61,334 bases of DNA. It comes from Pseudomonadota bacterium (GTDB lineage: Bacteria > Pseudomonadota > Alphaproteobacteria > Rhizobiales > Beijerinckiaceae). The DNA is taken from contig JAEXGT010000026.1 in NCBI GenBank assembly GCA_023450615.1, positions 1 to 61,334 on the forward strand, written 5' to 3'. Positions 7,686-15,733 of this stretch are shown here, piece by piece. Each line of letters begins with the position of its first letter. Position 1 is the stretch's first letter. A program made the position numbers and the translations under genes. The notes beneath the pieces are model-generated. The model was not told the origin of the DNA, did not search any database, and saw only the letters and a program-made list of their open reading frames with translations.

Positions 7686-9380
7686 ATGGACGCTACCCGG
7701 ACACTCATTCAGATGATTGGCAGTGTCGCCCTGCTCCTATGGGGCGTGCGCATGGTGCGCACCGGAGTGACGCAGGCCCTCGGCGCTCAGCTGCGCCGGA
7801 TGGTGGCGGTTTCGTCCAGCAACCGGATCTCCGCCTTCATCACCGGCATGTTCGCGACCACGCTGCTGCAATCGAGCACGGCCATGGCGCTGATCATCGG
7901 CTCCTTTGCCGGGCGGGGGCTCATCGGGCTCTCCGCCGCGCTTGCGGTCATGCTCGGCGCGGATGTGGGCTCCACGCTCGCGGCGCAGCTTCTGGCCTTC
8001 GACATCAAATGGTTCTGGGCGGTCCTGGTGGCCGGCGGCTACGTGCTCTACAGCAGCCGCGAGAGCGCCGTGGGCGCGGCCCGCGCCATCATCGGCCTCG
8101 GCTTCCTTCTCCTTGCCTTGCAGGAACTGAGCATCGCGGCGGCGGCCTTGCGCGAGGCGCCCACGATGCGCGTGGTGCTCGGCGCAGTGGGCGGCGAGCC
8201 TCTCATCGCGCTCGGCATCGCGGCGCTGCTGACCTGAGCGGCCCATTCGAGCCTTGCCATCGTCCTGTTCGTAATGTCGCTGGCCGGCGGCGGCGTCATT
8301 CCCGTTCCGGTGGCGCTGATCCTCGTGCTCGGCGCGAATATCGGCGGCGCCTTCGCTCCCTGGGTCGCGCTCTCCGGCTCTCCGCCAGCGGCGCGTCGAG
8401 TGCCTCTGGGCAACCTTCTCATGCGCGGCGTGATCGGTCTTGCCGCCATTCCGTTCGTCGGCGTCATCGCCGATGAAATGGCGCTGCTGATGCAGGACCC
8501 GGCCCGCAACGTGGTCATCTTCCACACTGCCTTCAACCTCGTCGTGGCGCTGGTGGGGCTTCCGCTTGTCGGCGTCATCGCCAACCTGCTGCAGCGCTGG
8601 GGCAACGAGCCCGAAGGCTCCATGGACGAAGGCCAGCCGCGCCATCTGGAAAAGAGCGTGCTCGACACGCCGTCCGAGGCTCTGGCCTGCGCCCTGCGCG
8701 AATCCCTGCGCATGGGCGATCTGGTCACCTCCATGCTGCAGAATGCGATGGCAGCCATCGAGGGCAACGACCAGAAGCTGGTGAAGGACATCGAAAAGGC
8801 GGACGACACGGTCGACCGCCTGCACGAGGCTATCAAGCTCTATCTCGTCGAGGCCTCGAAAGCGCCGATGACGGAAGAGGAAAGCCGCCGACTTCTGGAG
8901 ATCCTGACCTTCACGACCAATCTCGAGCATATCGGCGACATCATCGACAAGAACCTCGTGGAGCTTGCCGCCAAGAAGGTGCGGCGCCAGCTCTCCTTCT
9001 CCGCCGAGGGGCTGGAGGAAATCCGCGCCTTCCATGCGCGCGTCATCGAGACCATGCGTCTTGCCGCCAACGTGTTCGCCACCCGCGATGTGGGCCTGGC
9101 CCGCAGGCTCTTTGCCGACAAGAGCGCTATGCGCACCGCCGAGCGCAACGCCGCCGAGAGCCACTTCGTGCGCCTGAAGGACGGCAGGCCCGAATCCATC
9201 GAGACGAGCTCGATCCATATCGACATCATTCGTGACCTGAAGCGCATCCACGGCCACCTGACCGCCACGGCCTACCCGCTGCTGGAGGCGCAAGGCGATC
9301 TCGCGGAATCGCGGCTCAAGCAGAAAAGCGTTCAGGAAAAGCGGGACGATCTGTCCGTGTCGGCAGGCGGACGCGCTTAA
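7686..9380 (+). pseudogene. Na/Pi-cotransporter (NptA/PhoU-domain) gene with an in-frame stop
   Basis: The reading frame encodes a Na+/phosphate cotransporter: a first transporter repeat with the LLQSSTAMAL motif, a second with HSSLAIVLFVMSLAGGG and LGANIGGAF, then a PhoU-like helical domain to the end. About 564 residues would be made, but codon 184 (8235-8237) is TGA. Both halves are in the same frame. The stop lies exactly where related proteins usually have tryptophan (LLT-x-AAHSSLA), so a single TGG to TGA change is the simplest explanation. Both halves remain well conserved, so the mutation is recent, is read through, or is a sequencing error. The C-terminal half could also be translated separately from an ATG at 8274. 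Confidence 0.85.
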
Positions 9381-9402
9381 AGCAAAACCATCTCGGAAAA
9401 CG

Positions 9403-9432
9403 AAAATGCCCGGCGCGTGCGCCGGGCATTTT
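9403..9432. terminator. Bidirectional intrinsic terminator
   Basis: A 12-bp perfect stem (9403-9414 with 9421-9432) has A-tract and T-tract ends that serve both the plus-strand nptA remnant and the minus-strand E2 gene ending at 9454. Confidence 0.85.
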
Positions 9433-9453
9433 GCTTTGTTCGGTGTCGGTCGC

Positions 9454-10839
9454 CTATCCGAGACGGGCGAGCTCCGCCGCCAGTCGGCCGATGGCGTGCC
9501 GCTGCTCGATCTGCGGCATGTGACCGGTGGCCGGGAACAGGTGAACGGCGACATTGCCCGGCAGGCCTGCTGCATGGCGAGACGGGATGATCCGGTCCTC
9601 CGTGCCGTAGACCACCTTCACCGGCCAGTCGAAGTTTTCGAGCAGGTGGCGGATGCTGAAGGATTGCGTGCCGTCCGGGAACAGGCTGGCTGCGACCTGC
9701 GCCTGCGATTGCGTCAGCTCATCCGTGCGGGCGCGCAGAGTCGCGCTGACGAAGGATGCGCCCAGGCTGCTTTCGTCGAAAGCGAGTTCGCGAACCCAGG
9801 GAGCAAGGCTCGCCTCGCTCGTAGCGCGCAGGAAGCCGGAGATGAAGGCGCCGTTCATGTCGGGGCCGAGACCGGCGGGCGACAACAGCATCAGCGAGCG
9901 GATATCGAGCTGCGACTGAGCCGCGACATTCGCTGCAACCGCAGCGCCGAGCGAATGCCCGATCAGATGCAGGCTCTCGACGCCTTCGCTCTGGAGCGTG
10001 CCGATGACCGAAGCCGCCAGATCGTCGAGCGTGCTCTCACCGGAAAGCGGCGAGCGCCCATGTCCCGGCAGGTCGATGCCGAGGATCGAACGATCCGCAG
10101 GCATGGAGGACAGGAGGGGACGCCAGCTGTTCAGGTCCGAGCCGAAGCCGTGGATGAGCACGATCGGCGTGCCCGTCCCCTGGCGCAGCCAGACGCGGTT
10201 CAGTGCGCCCGCTTCGCGCGAGGCGGATGTCGTTGCCGGCACTCGGCACGCAGAACGCGCAGCCGGACGCGCCTCGACGGATGCGCTCTTGGTGCTGGCA
10301 TATTCCAGCACGTCGCTGTGCTGAATCCGCCCGCGCGGGCCGGAGCCGCGCAGCTGGCTCAGCTCGATTCCCTGCTCACGCGCCAGACGGCGGGCCAGCG
10401 GAGTGGCGCGAACGCCCTGAGAGCCGCCAGCGGCAGGCTCCTGCGCTTGTAGGGCAGGGGACGATGCGGGCGGCGTTGCCGGAGCCGAATAGGAAGGCTC
10501 GGCAGGCGCGTCCGTTGCGGTGGGAATGTCGATGGGTGCACCGGGTGCGGCCTCAACCGGGCCGCCGGAAGCCTGGGCGGCAGGAACCGTGTAGGCCTCG
10601 TTCTCGCCGTAGATCATGGCGACCACGCTGCCGACCGGCACTTCCTTGCCTTCCTCGCTCGTCACATCCCGGAGGATGCCGGAAACGGGAGCCTCGATCT
10701 CCATCGCGGCTTTGTCGGTTTCGATCTCGAAGATCACCTGGCCCTTTTCGACCTTGGCGTTCTCCTTCACGAACCACTTGGAGACTTTGCCGGTCGCCAT
10801 ATCCATGTCGACACGCGGCAGGATCACCTCAGTCGGCAT
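9454..10839 (-). CDS. acoC-like: Acetoin-dehydrogenase-like E2: lipoyl domain, E3-binding domain and alpha/beta-hydrolase domain
   Basis: The 461-residue protein has an N-terminal lipoyl domain with the modified lysine in ETDKAAMEI (about residue 43), an Ala/Pro-rich linker, and a peripheral-subunit-binding domain (ATPLARRLAREQGIELSQL, about 145-180). Its C-terminal part is an alpha/beta hydrolase (IHGFGS oxyanion region, nucleophile elbow GHSLGA, late acid in YGTEDR, TGHMPQ histidine) rather than the usual acyltransferase. This is the AcoC architecture of acetoin dehydrogenase. It starts 3 bp after E1 beta and closes the operon. It would accept an acyl group from the TPP subunit and deliver it to CoA; the real substrate may differ from acetoin, because no other aco gene is present. 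Confidence 0.88.
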   Translation of the reverse strand: MPTEVILPRVDMDMATGKVSKWFVKENAKVEKGQVIFEIETDKAAMEIEAPVSGILRDVTSEEGKEVPVGSVVAMIYGENEAYTVPAAQASGGPVEAAPGAPIDIPTATDAPAEPSYSAPATPPASSPALQAQEPAAGGSQGVRATPLARRLAREQGIELSQLRGSGPRGRIQHSDVLEYASTKSASVEARPAARSACRVPATTSASREAGALNRVWLRQGTGTPIVLIHGFGSDLNSWRPLLSSMPADRSILGIDLPGHGRSPLSGESTLDDLAASVIGTLQSEGVESLHLIGHSLGAAVAANVAAQSQLDIRSLMLLSPAGLGPDMNGAFISGFLRATSEASLAPWVRELAFDESSLGASFVSATLRARTDELTQSQAQVAASLFPDGTQSFSIRHLLENFDWPVKVVYGTEDRIIPSRHAAGLPGNVAVHLFPATGHMPQIEQRHAIGRLAAELARLG

Positions 10840-10842
10840 GTC

Positions 10843-11841
10843 TTAGGCCTCCTTGCGAACGAGCTTGCGTGCGGCGGCAACGATATCGGGAACCTGCGGC
10901 ACGGCGGCTTTCTCAAGGTCCGGATTGTAGGGAAGCGGCGATTCCGCACCGCCCAGACGCATCACGGGGGCGTCGAGGTAGTCGAACGCCTCGCTCTCGG
11001 CGATAGCGGCGCTGATTTCCGCGCCGATGCCCAGCGTCTTCACGCCCTCATAGACGCAGAGAAGACGCGAGGTCTTCTTCACGCTCTCGATGATGGCGGG
11101 CGTGTCCATGGGGCGCAGCGAGCGCAGATCGATCACTTCCACATCGATGCCTTCTTCGGCGAGCTGTGCCGCCGCATCGAGGGACTTGTGTACCATGATC
11201 GCGGTCGCGACGATGGTGAGGTCGCGGCCCTGGCGGCGTGTTTCGGCCTTGCCGATCGGCACCGTGTAGTAGCCCTCGGGCACCGGGCCCTTCATCTTGT
11301 AGAGCAGCTTGTGCTCGAAGATCATCACGGGGTCGGGATCCGCCACGGCTGCGAGCAGCATGCCCTTGGCATCGTGCGGCGTGGAAGGTTGAAGAACCTT
11401 CAGGCCGGGCACATGCGCAAGCCAGGCCTCCAGGCTTTGGCTGTGCTGGGCCGCGGCGCCGGTGCCGGAGCCTGCGGGAAAGCGCATCACGAGCGGCACC
11501 GAGACATTGCCGCCGAGCATGTAGCGGATCTTGGCGGCCTGGTTCACGATCTGCTCCATGGCGAGCGTCGCGAAATCCGAGAACTGGAATTCGAAGATCG
11601 GGCGCATGCCGGTCAGCGCTGCGCCGACCGCGACGCCTGCGCCGCCGAGTTCGGAAATCGGAGTGTCCATCACCCGGTCCTCGCCGAAGCGATGGACTAA
11701 GTCGCCGGTCACCTGAAACGCGCCGCCATAGACGCCGATGTCTTCGCCCATGAGGAAGACGCGTTCGTCCTGCTCCATGGCGATGGCCATCGCCTCCTGG
11801 ATGGCTTGGGCATAGCTGAGTTCACGCACATTCGCATCCAT
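10843..11841 (-). CDS. acoB-like: TPP-dependent acetoin/2-oxoacid dehydrogenase E1 component, beta subunit
   Basis: This 332-residue beta subunit of a heterotetrameric dehydrogenase E1 shows FLMGEDIGVYGGAF, the FQFSDFATLAMEQIVNQAAK region and a C-terminal transketolase domain (VEVIDLRSLRPMDTPAIIES). ATG 11841 is chosen because it places the family N-terminus (MDANVRELSYAQAI) first, 7 bp beyond the E1 alpha stop; an in-frame ATG at 11865 is an alternative that would overlap E1 alpha. It is the third gene of the SAF-oxidoreductase operon. With E1 alpha it decarboxylates or cleaves a 2-oxo or diketone-type substrate and passes the product to E2. Confidence 0.92.
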   Translation of the reverse strand: MDANVRELSYAQAIQEAMAIAMEQDERVFLMGEDIGVYGGAFQVTGDLVHRFGEDRVMDTPISELGGAGVAVGAALTGMRPIFEFQFSDFATLAMEQIVNQAAKIRYMLGGNVSVPLVMRFPAGSGTGAAAQHSQSLEAWLAHVPGLKVLQPSTPHDAKGMLLAAVADPDPVMIFEHKLLYKMKGPVPEGYYTVPIGKAETRRQGRDLTIVATAIMVHKSLDAAAQLAEEGIDVEVIDLRSLRPMDTPAIIESVKKTSRLLCVYEGVKTLGIGAEISAAIAESEAFDYLDAPVMRLGGAESPLPYNPDLEKAAVPQVPDIVAAARKLVRKEA

Positions 11842-11848
11842 GGCAGGC

Positions 11849-12874
11849 TCAATCCGTATAGACATAGCGGGTAACGTCGGAGGGTGAGGGCGAGGGGCTG
11901 GCCTTCGCGAATTCGAGACCCTCGGCAATCTCGGCTTCCACCTCGGCGCGGATCTTCTCGATCTCGTCGGGGTTGATCAGGCCGAGATCCGTGAGCTCCT
12001 TCTCGAAGATTCCGATGGGATCGCGGGCCTGCCAGGACTCGATCTCTTCCTTCGTGCGATAGCGGTTGCGGTCCGAGCGCGAATGGCCGCGGATGCGGTA
12101 GGTCTTGCTCTCGATGAGCGTCGGCCCTTCGCCGCGGCGGGCGCGGTCGCAGGCCTCGAAGGATGCGGCGGCAACGGCGCTGAAATTATTGCCATCAACG
12201 ATGACGCCCGGCATCGCATAGGCGCTGGCGCGGTCGGCGACGTTGGGCACGGCGGTTGAACGCTTCGTGGACGTGGACATGCCGTAGCCGTTGTTCTCGC
12301 ACACGAAGATTACCGGCAGCTTCCAGACGGCCGCCATGTTGAGCGCCTCGTGGAACGCGCCTTCATTGTTGGCGCCGTCGCCGAAGAACGAGACGACGAC
12401 GGAATCCTTGCCCTGCTTCTTCATGGAAAGAGCGGCGCCGACCGCAATCGGAATGCCTCCGCCCACGATGCCGTTCGCGCCGAGATTGCCCTTGCTCACA
12501 TCGGCGATGTGCATGGAGCCGCCACGGCCGCGGCAATAACCGTCTTCCTTGCCGAAGAACTCGGCGAGCATTTTCTTCACCTCGGCGCCCTTGCCGATGC
12601 AATGGCCATGGCCGCGATGGGTGGAGGTGATGTAGTCCGCATCCGTCAGCGGCATGCACATGCCGACCGCGCTCGCTTCCTGTCCGATGGACAGGTGCAT
12701 CGTGCCGTGGATGAGGCCGCGCATGTAGGATTCCTCCGCGCTTTCCTCAAAGCGGCGGATGAGGTGCATCTTGCGCAGGGCCTCGCGCAGGTCGTCCGTG
12801 GACAGGCGCCGGTAAACATCCGGCAGGTTGGCGGCGTGTGCCGAAGCCGCCTTATCGGTCGTGGATTGAGCCAT
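11849..12874 (-). CDS. acoA-like: TPP-dependent acetoin/2-oxoacid dehydrogenase E1 component, alpha subunit
   Basis: This 341-residue alpha subunit carries the thiamine diphosphate motif GDGANNEG...VCENN and the RGHGHCIGKGAEVKKMLAE and GRGGSMH segments typical of acetoin and pyruvate dehydrogenase E1 alpha. ATG 12874 was chosen for its GAGAGAAG ribosome site; codons upstream of it are not family-like. It is followed closely by E1 beta and E2, making a compact three-gene complex lacking its own E3; the lpd product at 49336 or another dihydrolipoyl dehydrogenase would have to complete it. It lies 54 bp after the SAF oxidoreductase, so the two are expected to act in one pathway. Confidence 0.92.
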   Translation of the reverse strand: MAQSTTDKAASAHAANLPDVYRRLSTDDLREALRKMHLIRRFEESAEESYMRGLIHGTMHLSIGQEASAVGMCMPLTDADYITSTHRGHGHCIGKGAEVKKMLAEFFGKEDGYCRGRGGSMHIADVSKGNLGANGIVGGGIPIAVGAALSMKKQGKDSVVVSFFGDGANNEGAFHEALNMAAVWKLPVIFVCENNGYGMSTSTKRSTAVPNVADRASAYAMPGVIVDGNNFSAVAAASFEACDRARRGEGPTLIESKTYRIRGHSRSDRNRYRTKEEIESWQARDPIGIFEKELTDLGLINPDEIEKIRAEVEAEIAEGLEFAKASPSPSPSDVTRYVYTD

Positions 12875-12928
12875 GACTTCTCTCTCGGCAGGTGGGATAA
12901 GGGCGGCTCTCAAACCGCCCATTCAGTT

Positions 12929-14257
12929 TCAGGCAGCCGACACGAAACGCTGATCGGCTTCGTCGAGGCGACGGCGGATCTGCGTGACGATGAAGGACTC
13001 GTCGGGCTGGCAATTGTCGTAGGTGAGGCGCTCGCCTGCCTTGATGGGCTTGATCACCTTGGCGCGCTCAGACAGGCCGAGCGGCAGGGCCTTCTCATTG
13101 CGCGCCTCATGCCAGGTCATGGCGAAGCCGCGATAATCCGTCTCGCCGATCTTGCCGAGCATTTCGCCGGGCTGAAGGTCGCGCTTGGCCACGGATACGC
13201 ACTCGGCGACGGGACGGTCGAGCGGCTGCATGTCGGGCTTGCCGAAGGCAACGGCACGAGCGGCGGAGAGCGGCGTCTCGAGGCTTGTCAGGTGATAGGG
13301 GCGAAGGATCGAGAAGCACGGGCCGGGGCCCACCTTCAGATCGATCATGCGCTCCAGAACGCGCGGATGCTTCGGCTTCACGATGCAGAACACGCCGGGC
13401 GCGACGCCCTTGCCGATGGAGTAATCCACGACGCCCGAACGATTGAGGATGCCGCCGTCTTCCTTGGTGCAGAGCACCTGCGCCAGTTCCTCGCGCGTCG
13501 CCTTCGGGCCGTGCATGCCCGGGACGTCCGGCACAAGGCCGGTGGCGTTGGCGACGGCCACCATCTCGACCATGGTCTTGGTGCCGTCCACGAACTCGAC
13601 CAGCATGCGCGCATTCATGTTGCGCTCGCGGGCCTCCTGCTCGTAATCGGCGGGCATGGCGTCGAACTTGAGCGGGTTGTTCTTGCCCTTGCCGGCCGCC
13701 ACGATCTCGAAGCCGAGGCTCTGGGCGAAGCTGAGGATTTCCATCGTGCAGGCGGGCTCGTCGCCGGCAGCGCCGGTATAGACCACGCCCGCCTTGCGGG
13801 CTTCCTCCTTGAGGAAACGGCCTACGGTGATGTCGGCTTCCACGTTCAGCATCACCACATGCTTGCCGTTCTTCATCGCCTCAAGGGCGAACAGCGTGCC
13901 GATATTGGGGTTGCCCGTGGCGTCGATGACCACGTCGATGCGGCCTGCGGCGCAAAGCGCGTTGAGGTCGTCGGTGATCGCAATCTTGTTCGCCTCGATG
14001 GCGCGGTCGATGTCGGAGGGGCTGGAGGCGTTCACGATGTCATCGGAGGCAAAGCCAGACAGAAGCGCCGCATCGCGCGCAGCCTCCGTGCGAACCTCGG
14101 AAATCGCGCCGATGCGCACGCCTGTCATGAGAGCGACCTCGACGACGATGTCGGTTCCCATCTGGCCCGCGCCGGCCAGTCCGATCGTGATCGGACCGGA
14201 TTTCTCCATCCGCGCTGCAAGCTCGGCCGCCAATCCCAGTTGCGTGACGCCTGTCAT
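12929..14257 (-). CDS. Predicted homoserine-dehydrogenase-like oxidoreductase with C-terminal SAF domain
   Basis: This 442-residue protein has a Rossmann NAD(P) site (GLAGAGQMG near residue 27), a DATGNPNIGT segment after the nucleotide fold, and a C-terminal SAF-like domain (about 335-430, with AKRDLQPGEMLGKIG and IKPIKAGERLTYDN). It matches, from memory, COG4091 (predicted homoserine dehydrogenase with SAF domain), a family without a settled reaction. ATG 14257 is preferred over an in-frame GTG at 14266 because AGAAGGTGG precedes it. It is first in an operon with E1 alpha, E1 beta and E2, and lies next to a PTS operon, so oxidation of a polyol-derived phosphate or acid is a reasonable guess, not a demonstrated role. 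Confidence 0.85.
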   Translation of the reverse strand: MTGVTQLGLAAELAARMEKSGPITIGLAGAGQMGTDIVVEVALMTGVRIGAISEVRTEAARDAALLSGFASDDIVNASSPSDIDRAIEANKIAITDDLNALCAAGRIDVVIDATGNPNIGTLFALEAMKNGKHVVMLNVEADITVGRFLKEEARKAGVVYTGAAGDEPACTMEILSFAQSLGFEIVAAGKGKNNPLKFDAMPADYEQEARERNMNARMLVEFVDGTKTMVEMVAVANATGLVPDVPGMHGPKATREELAQVLCTKEDGGILNRSGVVDYSIGKGVAPGVFCIVKPKHPRVLERMIDLKVGPGPCFSILRPYHLTSLETPLSAARAVAFGKPDMQPLDRPVAECVSVAKRDLQPGEMLGKIGETDYRGFAMTWHEARNEKALPLGLSERAKVIKPIKAGERLTYDNCQPDESFIVTQIRRRLDEADQRFVSAA

Positions 14258-14291
14258 CGAACCCACCTTCTCTCCTGAAATGATCCCAAAC

Positions 14292-14320
14292 TAACTAGTG
14301 AACTTTTGTGTTCCGGTCAA
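14292..14320 (-). promoter_or_regulatory. Promoter with operator-like repeat for the SAF/E1/E2 operon
   Basis: Read on the minus strand, TTGACC (14315-14320) and TAGTTA (14292-14297) are spaced by 17 bp. The spacer holds an inverted repeat, GAAC (14300-14303) and GTTC (14310-14313), which resembles the TGAACA half-sites near the two SorC genes. Repression by a SorC protein is possible but inferred. Confidence 0.5.
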
Positions 14321-14408
14321 ACAACTTGTACAGAGGTGTTGCAGCTTAGCGAGCTATGCTGAAGCCGGTTGAACGGGCTGCCGCCCGGTCCTTAAAACCC
14401 GTCTTCCT

Positions 14409-15029
14409 CTATTGCAGCGCGGCTTGCGCTTCGCCCCCTGCAGCGGTCTCGGGCAAGGCGAAGCCCAAGTGCTGCCAAGCCGGCTCCTTTCCGAGAAAGA
14501 GTTCGAAGAAGCCGATGGCGGTGAGCGGGTCATCCTGGGTATTCTCGCGGAACGACCACCACGTTCTGATCTCGGTCGAGAGAGGTCCGAGGGTCACGCA
14601 GGTTTTGAAGTCCTGCTGCAGCATCGCGTCCAGCAGGCTGGCGCAGTAGCTCGTCAGCAGGAAGCCTTCGGGCCAGAATTCGGCAATGGCCAGGGTTTTC
14701 AGGGGCAGGATGCCGTCTCCAGCCTGATAACCATCCCGTGAAAGCCTGACCGGCATGGTGCGAATGAGTTCCGCCAGGAGCAGGCCGCAGGAAAAGGCGC
14801 AGGCATCCGGGCTGTTTCGGGCTCCGAAGCGCTTCTCCCGAGCGATCGTCTCGGCCCAATCCAGGAAGGCCAGGGCGCTGCGGCTCTCATCGACTTCGAC
14901 TGCCATGCCCATATGGCGGGCAACGAGGCTGGAACCTTGGTTGAAGCTGCTGCGGAACCTGTGAAAGCTCCGGACCTGATGCCGGAGGTCCGGGATATGG
15001 GCGAATTCCTTGCTTAAGGTCAGATCCAT
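14409..15029 (-). CDS. Hypothetical protein next to the glucitol PTS operon
   Basis: This 206-residue cytoplasmic-looking protein has no recognised domain. It is aromatic- and Leu-rich in its second half (AIAEFWPEGFLLTSYCASLL, ENTQDDPLTAIGFFELFLG), suggesting a helical fold; no signal peptide is evident. It is divergent from gutM and lies 152 bp upstream of the SAF oxidoreductase gene in the same direction, so it could lead that operon or be separately transcribed from the promoter at 15117-15145. Because it sits between a PTS operon and a catabolic operon it may be an accessory enzyme or regulator of that pathway. Function unknown. Confidence 0.7.
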   Translation of the reverse strand: MDLTLSKEFAHIPDLRHQVRSFHRFRSSFNQGSSLVARHMGMAVEVDESRSALAFLDWAETIAREKRFGARNSPDACAFSCGLLLAELIRTMPVRLSRDGYQAGDGILPLKTLAIAEFWPEGFLLTSYCASLLDAMLQQDFKTCVTLGPLSTEIRTWWSFRENTQDDPLTAIGFFELFLGKEPAWQHLGFALPETAAGGEAQAALQ

Positions 15030-15116
15030 CCCTGCGCTCCCAAATGAGACGGCGCCGAAAGCCCTGCCCGGGCTCTGTCGACTGGGCGATCTCTATGAGG
15101 CCTTAATAATCAGCAC

Positions 15117-15149
15117 AATGTACACATTGACACATTAGATATCAAATGT
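15117..15149. promoter_or_regulatory. Divergent control region with four ACATT/AATGT half-sites
   Basis: Four half-sites occur in 33 bp: AATGT 15117-15121, ACATT 15124-15128, ACATT 15132-15136 and AATGT 15145-15149. On the minus strand TTGATA (15140-15145) and TACATT (15117-15122), 17 bp apart, form a promoter for the gene ending at 14409. On the plus strand TTGACA (15127-15132) could be the -35 of the PTS operon, but no good -10 follows, which would fit an activated promoter. Confidence 0.5.
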
Positions 15150-15246
15150 TCTCCTCTTGGGAGAATGGACAAATTCGGCCCTCCGGATCGATGATGTTTT
15201 TTGAGAAACGCGTACTGTGCTTGCATGTTCAGGCCGGAGGTGAGTG

Positions 15247-15672
15247 ATGGCTCTTTGGCAGATCGGATTGCTTCTGCTCGCCTTCGTGTGGATGCTTCAG
15301 TCCGTCGGAACCTGGCTCCAGATGCGGCACTACCGCGAGGTTATGGGTTCGATCGAGCGCCGCTGGACCGACGGCTACATGGGCGTGGGCAATGCCCGCG
15401 CCAGCTTGGGGCGAGGCATCATCCTCATCCTCGTGGTCGCGCCCGACGACACGATCCGCGACCTGTTCGTCATGCAAGGGCGCAGCGTCTTCGCCAAATT
15501 CAGCCGTCTGGACGAGTATGAGGGGCGCAGTGTCGCCAGCCTCCTCGCCGATGAGGCCTTTACCGGCATGCGCGGGCGCAAGCAGGCTCTGGAGCAGGCC
15601 GCTCAACAGATCGAGAATGCAAAGATCCGGAAGCGCGAAGCTGCGGCTGCGCTACGGGACCAGCCGGCCTGA
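15247..15672 (+). CDS. gutM: Glucitol operon activator GutM
   Basis: This 141-residue protein has an N-terminal membrane segment (about 1-20) followed by the GutM pattern (MRHYREVMGSIERRWTDGYM, GRGIILILVV, DEYEGRSVASLL). GutM is the membrane-linked activator found with glucitol-type PTS genes. ATG 15247 is chosen over an in-frame GTG at 15244 because GGAGG ends six bases upstream of it. The family is about 120 residues; the C-terminal tail here is slightly longer and rich in charged residues. It opens the PTS operon, as in enteric gut/srl operons. Its presence supports a true transport PTS rather than a regulatory one. Confidence 0.85.
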   Translation: MALWQIGLLLLAFVWMLQSVGTWLQMRHYREVMGSIERRWTDGYMGVGNARASLGRGIILILVVAPDDTIRDLFVMQGRSVFAKFSRLDEYEGRSVASLLADEAFTGMRGRKQALEQAAQQIENAKIRKREAAAALRDQPA

Positions 15673-15733
15673 CCGGCTGGATCATAAAGGGGAATGAAGG
15701 GCCGGCTGCGCTCTTCGTCTTAAGGGAGGGATC

